Shown in pieces: positions 24,219-32,136 of a DNA stretch of 64,000 nucleotides (the stretch's first letter is position 1; every line of letters begins with the position of its first letter). This stretch comes from Alphaproteobacteria bacterium (GTDB lineage: Bacteria > Pseudomonadota > Alphaproteobacteria > Rhodobacterales > Rhodobacteraceae). The translations under genes were made by a program, and so were the position numbers. The stretch is taken from contig JAUHWT010000007.1 in assembly GCA_030427145.1 (NCBI GenBank), positions 143,369 through 207,368 on the forward strand, read 5' to 3'. Below the pieces are notes generated by a model. It had not been told where the DNA came from, did no database searches, and was given only the letters and a program-made list of their open reading frames with translations.

Positions 24219-25508
24219 CTAACCGCCTGAAATCACGTGCGCAAACGACCCGCCAACTTTGCCACGCGCAAGCCCCATTGGCCCAACCGTCTCTCCCGAC
24301 GCGTCCTTGGCCATAAACAGCGGTTCGGCCTCACCGGTCTCAACCGTGGTCGCATAGTGAAATTCATGCGCCTTCAACCGACCCTTCCACGGAGAACCCG
24401 GGCCACAGGCCAGGTTGCGGTATCCGAGGGTCAAACGCCGCTCGGCGAACGAGGTCGTCAGCGGCAGCAAACCGCACATGCGGTGCATCTCGCCGTGCGC
24501 ATCGACCAGTCCCTCACCGAGAGCCATGTAACCACCACACTCACCATAGACCCGTGCCCCCCGCGCGGCGGCCTTGCGAACGCCCGCAATAAATCCTTCA
24601 CGGGACGCAAGCCTGCCCGCATGCAGTTCCGGATATCCTCCCGGCAGGAAAACCATGTCAGCACTTTTGTCGGGGGCCTCGTCCGCCAGCGGAGAAAATG
24701 GAATGATTTCCGCTCCCTGCTTCCGCCAGTCGCTGAGCATATGCGGATAGGCAAAGGCAAAAGCCACGTCCCGCGCCACTGCAATGCGCTGTCCTGGTGC
24801 CGCCAGCCTCGCGTGTGCCGCAGTATAAAGGGGAAGCGGCCGGGCCATCCCCATGAGCCGGTCGAGGTCGGTCTCCCGCTCCATCCGTGCAGCCAGGTCG
24901 TCCAGATACCCGTCCAGTCCAACGGTCTCTTCCGCCTGCACAAGCCCCAGATGCCGTTCCGGCAGGCTCACAGCCGTATCGCGTCCTATGGCCCCCAGAA
25001 CCTCGAAGCCGGCTTCGCGCAACGGTCCCTCCGCCATCTCCACATGGCGCGGCGACCCCGCCCGGTTAAGGATGACACCCGCGATGGTCACGTCAGGCCG
25101 CAACGTGCGAAGCCCCGCTACCGGCAATACCGCCGACTGCCCCAGCCTGGAGATGTCCAGAACAATCACCAGCGGAAACCCGAGATGCGCCGCCAGATCA
25201 GCGACCGACCCCTGGCCATTCCGCGCCGCATCGAGCACACCCATCGCGCCCTCGACCACCAGAAGGTCTCCACCCTGTTCCATGGCGCGCGACTGCAAAT
25301 CCAGACGCGGCATGGCCCAGCCATCCAGATTAACCGAGGGCGCGCCACAGGCGACCGCGTGAAATGCCGGATCAATATAGTCCGGGCCGCTCTTCGCCGC
25401 CCGCACGTCGACCCCCCGCCGCCAATACGCCCGCAGGAGACCCAGCGTCACCGTGGTCTTTCCGGCTCCCGATGAGGGCGCGGCAATTACGAATCCTTTG
25501 GCCGTCAC
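24219..25508 (-). CDS. cobB: Cobyrinate/hydrogenobyrinate a,c-diamide synthase
   Basis: 429 residues with GTG start at 25508, four bases overlapping cobA. It amidates the a and c side chains using glutamine and ATP. N-terminal dethiobiotin-synthetase-like ATPase: GFVIAAPSSGAGKTTVTLGLL (P-loop, residues 5-24), AKSGPDYIDPAFH, VEGAMGVLD. C-terminal class I glutamine amidotransferase domain with nucleophile Cys in RVYGECGGYMALGE (about residue 333) and HEFHY near the end. Length is normal for CobB/CbiA (about 430-460). Confidence 0.93.
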   Translation of the reverse strand: MTAKGFVIAAPSSGAGKTTVTLGLLRAYWRRGVDVRAAKSGPDYIDPAFHAVACGAPSVNLDGWAMPRLDLQSRAMEQGGDLLVVEGAMGVLDAARNGQGSVADLAAHLGFPLVIVLDISRLGQSAVLPVAGLRTLRPDVTIAGVILNRAGSPRHVEMAEGPLREAGFEVLGAIGRDTAVSLPERHLGLVQAEETVGLDGYLDDLAARMERETDLDRLMGMARPLPLYTAAHARLAAPGQRIAVARDVAFAFAYPHMLSDWRKQGAEIIPFSPLADEAPDKSADMVFLPGGYPELHAGRLASREGFIAGVRKAAARGARVYGECGGYMALGEGLVDAHGEMHRMCGLLPLTTSFAERRLTLGYRNLACGPGSPWKGRLKAHEFHYATTVETGEAEPLFMAKDASGETVGPMGLARGKVGGSFAHVISGG

Positions 25509-26362
25509 GACGCCTCTGGCGTGCCGATCGCCAACGGGTCCAGATCCCGTGGCGGCTCACCGCGCAACTGGCTGGCCCAGTCGATGACCTGCCGCATCCG
25601 CACCACCTCACCGAGGCAGACAATCGCCGGTGCCTCCACCGCATTGGCCTGCGCATCCGCCGCCGCCCGGCCCAGCGTGGTCTCCAGGACGCTCATCGAG
25701 GGCAGGGTGGCGTTCGACACAATCGCCACCGGTTCCTCCGCACCGCGCCCGGCCTCCAGCAGATTGCCGGTGATCTGCGCCAGATGTTTGATCGCCATAT
25801 ACATCACCAGAACCGGCGACCCCTTCGCCAGTGCCCCCCAATCAATCGCCGAGGGCGTCAGCCCGCTCTGGTCATGGCCCGTCAGAAACGTCACCGCCTG
25901 GTTTACGTCGCGATGCGTCACCGGAATACCCGCCCAGGCGAGCCCTCCGATTCCCGCAGACACCCCCGGCGTGATGCGTATCGGAACGCCCGCCCGAACC
26001 AGCGTCTGCGCTTCCTCACCGCCACGGCCAAACACAAACGGGTCGCCACCCTTGAGCCGCAGCACCCGTTTTCCCGCTCTCGACAGCTCAATCAGCCTCA
26101 GCGAAATATCCCGCTGCTTCGCCGACGGTTTGCCCCCGCGCTTGCCCGCGTATTCCACCACCGCATTCGGCCCCCGCCATTCCAGAATACGCGGCTCCAC
26201 CAGGGCATCATGCACAATGACATCCGCCTGCCGCAGCGCGTGCAGCCCCAGCAAAGTCATCAATCCAGGCTCTCCCGGCCCCGCACCAGCCAGCCAAACC
26301 AGCCCCGGCGGAAACTCAGGCCAGTCCCCTGGCGGCAAAAACATATCACGGTCATCACTCAT
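25505..26362 (-). CDS. cobA: Uroporphyrinogen-III C-methyltransferase
   Basis: ATG 26362 gives 285 residues, the usual size of single-domain SUMT; the open frame extends further upstream but without family likeness. It adds methyl groups at C2 and C7 of uroporphyrinogen III to make precorrin-2. Motifs: VWLAGAGPGEPGLMTL, the segment ADVIVHDALV, VLRLKGGDPFVFGRGGEEA, and PVTHRDVNQAVTFLTGH. No oxidase/ferrochelatase domain is fused. Its stop overlaps cobB, forming a two-gene minus-strand operon with divergent transcription toward the YbjN-like gene. Confidence 0.93.
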   Translation of the reverse strand: MSDDRDMFLPPGDWPEFPPGLVWLAGAGPGEPGLMTLLGLHALRQADVIVHDALVEPRILEWRGPNAVVEYAGKRGGKPSAKQRDISLRLIELSRAGKRVLRLKGGDPFVFGRGGEEAQTLVRAGVPIRITPGVSAGIGGLAWAGIPVTHRDVNQAVTFLTGHDQSGLTPSAIDWGALAKGSPVLVMYMAIKHLAQITGNLLEAGRGAEEPVAIVSNATLPSMSVLETTLGRAAADAQANAVEAPAIVCLGEVVRMRQVIDWASQLRGEPPRDLDPLAIGTPEAS

Positions 26363-26650
26363 GCCGGAAACAATACCCCGCTCCACGGCCCAGGGCGAGA
26401 GCCGAAATGACGGTTTGACGCCCACGCGCGACGTCTTTTTGCGGCGATGGTTCTGCCTTGTAGTCCGGGCATCCCCCCTGTCGATCCGCCCCTTTGGGAA
26501 GTCTACAACCGACCACCGAACAGTATTCGTTGGAATGGAGTAAGACGGACCCATGGTAACGACCTCCGAAACTCTCCAAAGGACGAAAATCTTTACAAAC
26601 CGTCCCGGCTCTGCCAGCCTTTTAATACTGTCAGGGGGGGGGCAGGTCAC
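26363..26650. other. Divergent intergenic region between cobA and the YbjN-like gene
   Basis: 288 bp without a supported gene. Open frames run into it from both sides but lack family likeness. A run of nine G lies at about 26635-26643, just before ATG 26651. No riboswitch core elements were found. Confidence 0.4.
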
Positions 26651-27133
26651 ATGTTTTCCAGAACCGTGCTTCTTTCAGCGGCGTTTGCACTTCCGGCCGC
26701 ATGCACCAACATGGTCACCCCGAACGAGATCCTGGATGCCACCGATGTGGAAAAGATCGCCGCAATCGCCAACGGCTATGGCTCGACGATGGTGTCCACC
26801 GACAATTTCGGAGATCCGCTGATTGAGGGACGCATCGAGGGTATCTACTACGCGGTGCTGTTTTTCGGCTGTGAAAACGGCGGCGACTGCCAGGGCATTG
26901 AGATGTTCGCCCGGTGGGAGGATGTTGACGGCATTACCCTCAAACAAATCAATACCTGGAACCACGACATGCGGTTTGCCAAGGCATATATAGATACGGA
27001 TGGTGTGCCCGCGGTCGAGATGGACGTAAATCTCCTCAATGGCGTGCGTGCGTCAAACCTCGATATCAGTTTTGACTACTGGTCGATCCTTCTGGTCAGC
27101 CTCGACAGTTATCTCAGGGAACGCGGCTCCTAG
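26651..27133 (+). CDS. YbjN-domain secreted or lipoprotein-like protein
   Basis: 160 residues from ATG 26651. N-terminal signal ending ALPAACTN, possibly a lipoprotein signal though Pro at -3 is unusual. The remainder matches the YbjN fold pattern: an N-terminal helix region, then IEGRIEGIYYAVLFFGCENGG, then IEMFARWEDVDGITLKQINTWN. YbjN-like proteins act as chaperone-like factors; the cellular task here is unknown. It sits alone between cobA and cbiD and has no obvious part in corrin synthesis. Confidence 0.68.
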   Translation: MFSRTVLLSAAFALPAACTNMVTPNEILDATDVEKIAAIANGYGSTMVSTDNFGDPLIEGRIEGIYYAVLFFGCENGGDCQGIEMFARWEDVDGITLKQINTWNHDMRFAKAYIDTDGVPAVEMDVNLLNGVRASNLDISFDYWSILLVSLDSYLRERGS

Positions 27134-27214
27134 GTCGTTGTGCCCCGCGGTGACGCAATCAGGCGCCCGCGCTTTTTCCTGTAGTGTCATGCCGTTGGCC
27201 GCTATACCGGCAAC

Positions 27215-28288
27215 ATGACACGCAAACCCGACGGACCTCTCAGAACCGGCTTCACCACGGGCGCCTGCGCCACGGCGGCCACTGCGGCGGCGGTCGAGGT
27301 TCTGTTTGGCGGCCCCTGGCAGCCCCGTGTCGAAATCACGCTCCCCCGCGGCCAGCGGGTCACGTTCGACCTGGCCGAACGCGGTGACGGTCCAGGCTGG
27401 GCGCGGGCCGGTATCGTCAAGGACGCGGGCGACGACCCCGATGTCACCCACGGCGCGACGATCCTTGCAACCACCCGTCACGGCAAGCCGGACAGCGGCG
27501 TGACATTTGTGGCGGGCGAGGGCGTTGGCACGGTCACAAAACCCGGCCTGCCAATCGAGCCAGGTGAGCCCGCGATCAACCCTGTCCCCCGACGCATGAT
27601 GCGCGAGACGGTGGAACGCATCGCCGCAGGCTGGGGCGTGCCGCCGGATGTGGAGATCGAAGTGTCGGTCCCAAGGGGCAGGGAAATAGCACTCAACACT
27701 TGGAACGGGCGCCTCGGCATCGTCGGCGGCCTGTCCATTCTCGGCACAACCGGGATTGTCCGCCCCTTTTCCTGTGCCGCCTGGATCGCCTCCATTCACC
27801 GCGGCATCGACGTGGCCCGCGCCGCCGGGCTGAGCCACGTGATCGGGTCGACCGGTGCCACCTCCGAGAAAACCGCACAGGCCCATTTCGGCCTCGACAC
27901 CTCCGCCATGCTCGACATGGGCGATTTTGCCGGCGGAATGCTCAAATACCTCGCGAAGCATCCGGTCCCCCGTGTGACCGTCGCGGGGGGCTTCGGCAAA
28001 CTGACCAAGCTCGCCCAGGGGCATCTCGACCTGCATTCCGCCCGGTCCCGCGTCGATTTCAACCAGCTGGCGGATGTGGCGGCTTCCATTGGGGCCGACC
28101 GCGCGGAAATCGCCGCCTGCAACACCGCGAAACAGGCACTCGATATCGTCGGACCACCCCTGGCCCAGGCAATCGCCCTGCGTGCCGCCGGCACCGCCCG
28201 CGCGGTGGTCGCAGCCGCACCGGTCGCCGTAGATATCCTCGTGATCGATCGCGCGGGCAACATCGTCGCGGCCACGGACCCAAAATGA
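27215..28288 (+). CDS. cbiD: Cobalt-precorrin-5B C1-methyltransferase
   Basis: 357 residues opening with LRTGFTTGACATAATAAAVE, the CbiD signature, followed by VTLPRG-like ITLPRGQRVTFDL, the GEPAINPVPRRMM segment and GVVRPFS-like GIVRPFSCAAW. It methylates C1 during ring modification in the cobalt-early route and stands in for CobF, which is not found in the window. Start overlaps nothing upstream; its stop overlaps the cobK start (ATGA). Confidence 0.92.
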   Translation: MTRKPDGPLRTGFTTGACATAATAAAVEVLFGGPWQPRVEITLPRGQRVTFDLAERGDGPGWARAGIVKDAGDDPDVTHGATILATTRHGKPDSGVTFVAGEGVGTVTKPGLPIEPGEPAINPVPRRMMRETVERIAAGWGVPPDVEIEVSVPRGREIALNTWNGRLGIVGGLSILGTTGIVRPFSCAAWIASIHRGIDVARAAGLSHVIGSTGATSEKTAQAHFGLDTSAMLDMGDFAGGMLKYLAKHPVPRVTVAGGFGKLTKLAQGHLDLHSARSRVDFNQLADVAASIGADRAEIAACNTAKQALDIVGPPLAQAIALRAAGTARAVVAAAPVAVDILVIDRAGNIVAATDPK

Positions 28289-29025
28289 CCGGGCGCATTC
28301 TCGTTCTGGCCGGAACGACCGAGGCCCGCCGGCTCTGCGCTGCCCTTGCTGCTGAAAACCGCGATGTCACGGCCTCTCTCGCCGGTGTCACGCGATCCCC
28401 GGCAGACCATGCCTGTCCCGTGCGTACCGGCGGGTTCGGCGGCGTCGATGGCCTGACCCAATGGCTGCGCGACCACGCCATCTCACACCTGATCGATGCA
28501 ACCCACCCCCATGCGGCCCGAATGCCCCATCACGCCCAAGCGGCGGCAATCGCGGCGGGCATCCCGTGCCTGCACCTCAAACGCCCGCCTTGGCCGCTCC
28601 GGGAGCATCAACTGCGCGCGGCATCCCTGGAACACGCAGCGCACTTACTCCCAACCGGAGCGCGGGCGTTCCTCGCAACCGGCGCGGTTTCCTCCCCCGC
28701 ATTCCACAACCGCGCCGACGTCCATTTCGTCCTGCGCTCCATCGACCCCCCGTCCAGCCGGTTTCCCGCAGGCAACGCCATATTCCTGAACGCACGCCCC
28801 CCCTTCACCCAGGCGGAAGAGGAAAGCACCTTCCGCGAACATGCCATCACGCACCTCATCGCCAAAAATTCCGGCGGAGATGCGGGCCGGGCAAAACTCG
28901 ATGCCGCCGACGCCCTCGGCATCAAAACCGTCATGGTCGACCGTCCGCCTCTGCCGCCTGGCTCCAAAACGGTCCCGACCGTTCGCGACGCCCTCAACTG
29001 GCTTGCCAAACCCGGAGCCTCCTGA
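28285..29025 (+). CDS. cobK: Precorrin-6A reductase
   Basis: 246 residues from ATG 28285, overlapping the cbiD stop. NADPH-dependent reduction of precorrin-6A (or its cobalt form) to the dihydro product. Family signs: RILVLAGTTEARRLCAAL (nucleotide-binding start), the segment HLIDATHPHAARM with conserved His, AFLATGAVS and HLIAKNSGGDAGRAKLDAA. The apparent longer frame upstream reads through cbiD out of frame and is not used. Confidence 0.92.
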   Translation: MTGRILVLAGTTEARRLCAALAAENRDVTASLAGVTRSPADHACPVRTGGFGGVDGLTQWLRDHAISHLIDATHPHAARMPHHAQAAAIAAGIPCLHLKRPPWPLREHQLRAASLEHAAHLLPTGARAFLATGAVSSPAFHNRADVHFVLRSIDPPSSRFPAGNAIFLNARPPFTQAEEESTFREHAITHLIAKNSGGDAGRAKLDAADALGIKTVMVDRPPLPPGSKTVPTVRDALNWLAKPGAS

Positions 29026-29089
29026 ATTCGCCCTTGGACCGCCTCGCGTCACGGGGTAGGGTCCGCCCCGAGGAGAATTGAGGCACATC

Positions 29090-30379
29090 ATGGATATTAT
29101 CGCACGCGCAACCACAATCGTCGGTGGCGCCATGGTCCTGTTGCGGCGCGGGTTCGCACCCGACACGCAGGCCATGGGCACATCACCGCAGATCCCCGAA
29201 GCCAAAAAACAGGGCATCATGACCCTGAAGATGCCAACGGCCAAAGGCTGGGAATCCGGCCACGTCCCGAAATGCGCCGAAGGCCTGAAGGTCAACGCCT
29301 TCGCGTCCGAGCTCGAACACCCCCGCTGGATCGAGGTTTTGCCCAACGGCGATGTTTTGGTTGCCGAGGCACTGCAGCAGGCCAACGCGCCCAAGGGCCT
29401 CATGGACCACGCCATGCAGGCCACGATGCGCCGCGCCAAGGCCATCGGCGTTTCCGCCAACCGCATCAGCCTGTGGCGCGACGAGGACGGTGACGGCGTT
29501 GCCGAAACCCGTCACGTCTTCCTCGAAAACCAGAACCAGCCCTTCGGCATGGCGCTCGTGGACGGCGTATTCTATGTGGGCAACACCGACGGCATCGTGG
29601 CCTTCGACTACGAGGATGGCGCAACCAGCCTGAAGGGCGAGGGCAAAAAGCTCGTCGATTTCAAACCGGCCGGTCACTGGACCCGCAGTCTGATCGTCTC
29701 GCCCGACCGCACCAAAATCTATGCGGGAGTTGGTTCCAAATCCAATATCGGTGACGACGGCATGGAGGCCGAGGAAGGCCGCGCCTGTATCTGGGAATAC
29801 GACATACCGACCGGCGAGGCTCGCATCTTCGCCTCCGGCCTGCGCAATCCGGTCGGAACCGCCTGGGAGCCGACAACGCAAAAGCTCTGGACCGTGGTCA
29901 ACGAACGGGACGGCCTTGGCGACGAGACCCCGCCCGACTACCTGACTTCCGTGCAGGACGGCGGCTTCTACGGCTGGCCCTACTGCTACTGGGGCAAAAC
30001 CGTGGATGACCGCGTGCCGCAGAACCAGGAACTCGTGGAGCGTGCCATCCAGCCCGACTACGCCCTGGGCGGCCACACCGCCTCGCTCGGCCTTTGCTGG
30101 ATGCCCGCAGGCACGCTGCCAGGCTTCCCCGACGGCATGTGTATCGGCCAGCACGGCTCCTGGAACCGCTCCACTCTCAGCGGCTACAAACTGATCTTCG
30201 TGCCGTTCGAAAACGGGCAGCCTTCCGGTCCGCCGCGCGACATCCTCTGGGGCTTCCTGTCGCCGGACGAAAAGGAATCCTACGGCCGTCCCGTGGGCGT
30301 TCAGGTTGGTCCCGACGGCAAGTCCCTGCTGATGGCCGACGACGTGGGCGACATCATCTGGCGCGTGACGGCGGCGTAA
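29090..30379 (+). CDS. Sorbosone dehydrogenase-like (PQQ-type sugar dehydrogenase family) beta-propeller
   Basis: 429 residues from ATG 29090, which has GAGG at the right distance. An N-terminal hydrophobic stretch (ARATTIVGGAMVLL) suggests export or membrane anchoring. The propeller domain shows blade motifs typical of the family: HPRWIEVLPNGDVLVAEA, the stretch QPFGMALVDGVFYVGNTD, GLRNPVGTAWEP, GGFYGWPYCYWG, and IGQHGSWNRS near the active site. Relatives oxidise aldoses such as L-sorbosone with pyrroloquinoline quinone in the periplasm. Located between cobK and the second riboswitch; link to cobalamin synthesis not apparent. Confidence 0.8.
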   Translation: MDIIARATTIVGGAMVLLRRGFAPDTQAMGTSPQIPEAKKQGIMTLKMPTAKGWESGHVPKCAEGLKVNAFASELEHPRWIEVLPNGDVLVAEALQQANAPKGLMDHAMQATMRRAKAIGVSANRISLWRDEDGDGVAETRHVFLENQNQPFGMALVDGVFYVGNTDGIVAFDYEDGATSLKGEGKKLVDFKPAGHWTRSLIVSPDRTKIYAGVGSKSNIGDDGMEAEEGRACIWEYDIPTGEARIFASGLRNPVGTAWEPTTQKLWTVVNERDGLGDETPPDYLTSVQDGGFYGWPYCYWGKTVDDRVPQNQELVERAIQPDYALGGHTASLGLCWMPAGTLPGFPDGMCIGQHGSWNRSTLSGYKLIFVPFENGQPSGPPRDILWGFLSPDEKESYGRPVGVQVGPDGKSLLMADDVGDIIWRVTAA

Positions 30380-30482
30380 ACGTCTCCACGCTTCCGCACG
30401 TCCTCCGGGGGCTGTAACGTTACGCAGCCAAAAAACGTTGTTCCGGTGACTGGCCCGGAGTTGCGCCAAGGTTCTGCAGCAT

Positions 30483-30640
30483 CCCGGCGTGTCGGCACGA
30501 CACGCCATGCCCGACTTTCCCCCAGGGAGGGCATCCCCGACGTCGGCCTCTGCTCATTGATCATGGGGCTTTTGGCGGTGTGATCCGAACAACCGGGTCG
30601 GAGCCCTCCCAAAGTCGGACATGGCGCGTCCTGCCTCGGA
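30483..30640 (+). repeat. Dispersed inverted-arm element, copy 1
   Basis: Left arm 30483-30546 begins with a perfect 9-bp hairpin (GGCGTGTCG/CGACACGCC, loop GCA) then CATGCCCGACTTTCCCCC. The right arm, about 30603-30638, reads GCCCTCCCAAAGTCGG then ACATGGCGCGTCC. The arms are near-perfect inverted copies of each other apart from a 6-nt gap. The 56-bp interior is unrelated to that of copy 2 at 63627-63780. Non-coding; sits between the sorbosone-dehydrogenase-like gene and the riboswitch. Confidence 0.8.
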
Positions 30641-30730
30641 TCGGGGCATCGGATGGAGTCGGCAATGCCCCCATACACCCCGCCCACCGCCACTTGACAC
30701 CCGTCAAACTCCGGTCACATAACGGCCCGG

Positions 30731-30920
30731 CAAGGTTGCCGGTGCGGCAAGTGCCAAACCGGATGAAAAGGGAATGCGCGGGGGCCAAAATCCCAATGCG
30801 CAGCCGCCCCCGCGACTGTATGCGGTGAGCCGCTGCCCGGACGCCACTGACACGTTTTTCGTGCCGGGAAGGCGGGCAGGGGCCGTGACCCGCGAGCCAG
30901 GAGACCTGCCTCGCACGAGC
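30731..30920 (+). promoter_or_regulatory. Cobalamin riboswitch controlling cobW-cobN and downstream cob genes
   Basis: Plus-strand core in order: GGATGAAAAGGGAATGCG (about 30771), CAAAATCCC, GCCCCCGCGACTGTATGC (about 30806-30825), the GCCACTG loop (30843-30849) and the B12 box GAGCCAGGAGACCTGCC (30894-30910). About 130 bp separate it from the cobW start; GC-rich complementary blocks there (GGGGTGCCCC, CGGGCCCAAACCGGGCC) may form the expression platform. Confidence 0.94.
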
Positions 30921-31047
30921 ACCGGCCATGCCGGGCGGGACGTTCACGGGCGGGGTGCCCCGTGGGTGCGGGAGCGGGCCCAAACCGGGCCGCGTTCCCC
31001 CGTGACCTGACTGCATCCCGTGGAACTGGAGCGTGCAGGAGCAGAAC

Positions 31048-32133
31048 ATGGCACAGAAAATCCCCGCCACCGTCGTCACCGGTTTCCTCGGCGCCGGAAA
31101 AACCACCCTCATCAAACACCTGCTGGACAATGCGAATGGCAAACGCATCGCGCTCGTGATCAACGAGTTTGGCGATCTTGGCGTCGATGGCGAGATCCTG
31201 AAGGGCTGCGGCATCGAGGGCTGCGCCGATGATGACGTGGTGGAACTCTCCAACGGCTGCATCTGCTGCACCGTGGCGGAGGACTTCGTTCCGGCCATGC
31301 AGAAGCTCATCGAGCGCGACACGCCGCCCGATCACATCGTCATTGAAACCTCCGGCCTCGCCCTGCCACAGCCACTGGTGCGCGCCTTCAACTGGCCCGA
31401 CATCCGCACCCGCGTCACGGTCGATGGCGTCGTCGCCGTGGTCGATGGTCCCGCCCTGTCCGAGGGCCGTTTTGCCGCCGACGAGGCCGCCGTGGACCGC
31501 CAGCGGGGTCTCGATGACACGCTCGACCACGAAACCCCGCTCTCAGAGCTTTTCGAGGACCAGCTCGCCTGCGCCGACATGGTGCTGATGAGCAAGGCCG
31601 ACCTGCTCGACAGCGCCATCTCCGGCCAGCTCACCACCAGCCTCAAATCCCGCGTCAGGGGCGGCGTCGCCGTGCTGCCCTCCAACATGGGCGCGGTCGA
31701 TCCCGGCGTGCTACTGGGTCTCGGCGTCGGGGCCGAGGATGATCTCGAAAGCCGCCACGAAATCCATCACCACCATCATCACCATGACGACGACCATGAG
31801 GATGACGACCACCACCACGATCATGAGCACGAACACGGCCATGACGGGTTCGAGAGCTTCGTGATCACCATGCCCGAACTGGACGACACGGAGGCTTTCC
31901 TTGCTCGCGTTTCCCGCACCATCGACACCCACGACCTCCTGCGCGTAAAGGGCTTCGCCGCCGTCGCGGGCAAGCCCATGCGCCTCGTCCTCCAGGCGGT
32001 CGGCCCCCGCATCGACAGCCACTACGACCGGCCCTTCGCCGCGGGCGAGGAGAGGGGAACCAGACTGGTCATCATCGGCCTGTCCGGACTGGACCGCGAG
32101 AAAATCCTCGCAAACCTCACCCAGGCCGCCTGA
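31048..32133 (+). CDS. cobW: CobW GTP-dependent metallochaperone with His-rich loop
   Basis: 361 residues; ATG 31048 has ribosome site AGGAG and is preferred over GTG 31033. G3E GTPase: P-loop VTGFLGAGKTTLIKHLL (about 9-25), metal-binding CxCC in SNGCICCTVAEDF (about 73), the NKxD-equivalent SKADLLD, and a C-terminal CobW_C domain. Between domains, residues about 240-262 form an HHHHHHH-DDD-EDDD type metal-binding tract. It is thought to deliver Co2+ to the cobaltochelatase CobN, encoded 3 bp downstream. Confidence 0.94.
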   Translation: MAQKIPATVVTGFLGAGKTTLIKHLLDNANGKRIALVINEFGDLGVDGEILKGCGIEGCADDDVVELSNGCICCTVAEDFVPAMQKLIERDTPPDHIVIETSGLALPQPLVRAFNWPDIRTRVTVDGVVAVVDGPALSEGRFAADEAAVDRQRGLDDTLDHETPLSELFEDQLACADMVLMSKADLLDSAISGQLTTSLKSRVRGGVAVLPSNMGAVDPGVLLGLGVGAEDDLESRHEIHHHHHHHDDDHEDDDHHHDHEHEHGHDGFESFVITMPELDDTEAFLARVSRTIDTHDLLRVKGFAAVAGKPMRLVLQAVGPRIDSHYDRPFAAGEERGTRLVIIGLSGLDREKILANLTQAA

Positions 32134-32136
32134 TCC

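Noticed and set aside
29026..29089. Extra start ATG 29078 for the sorbosone-dehydrogenase-like gene
   Set aside because: ATG 29090 has GAGG at proper spacing, while 29078 does not have a comparable site.
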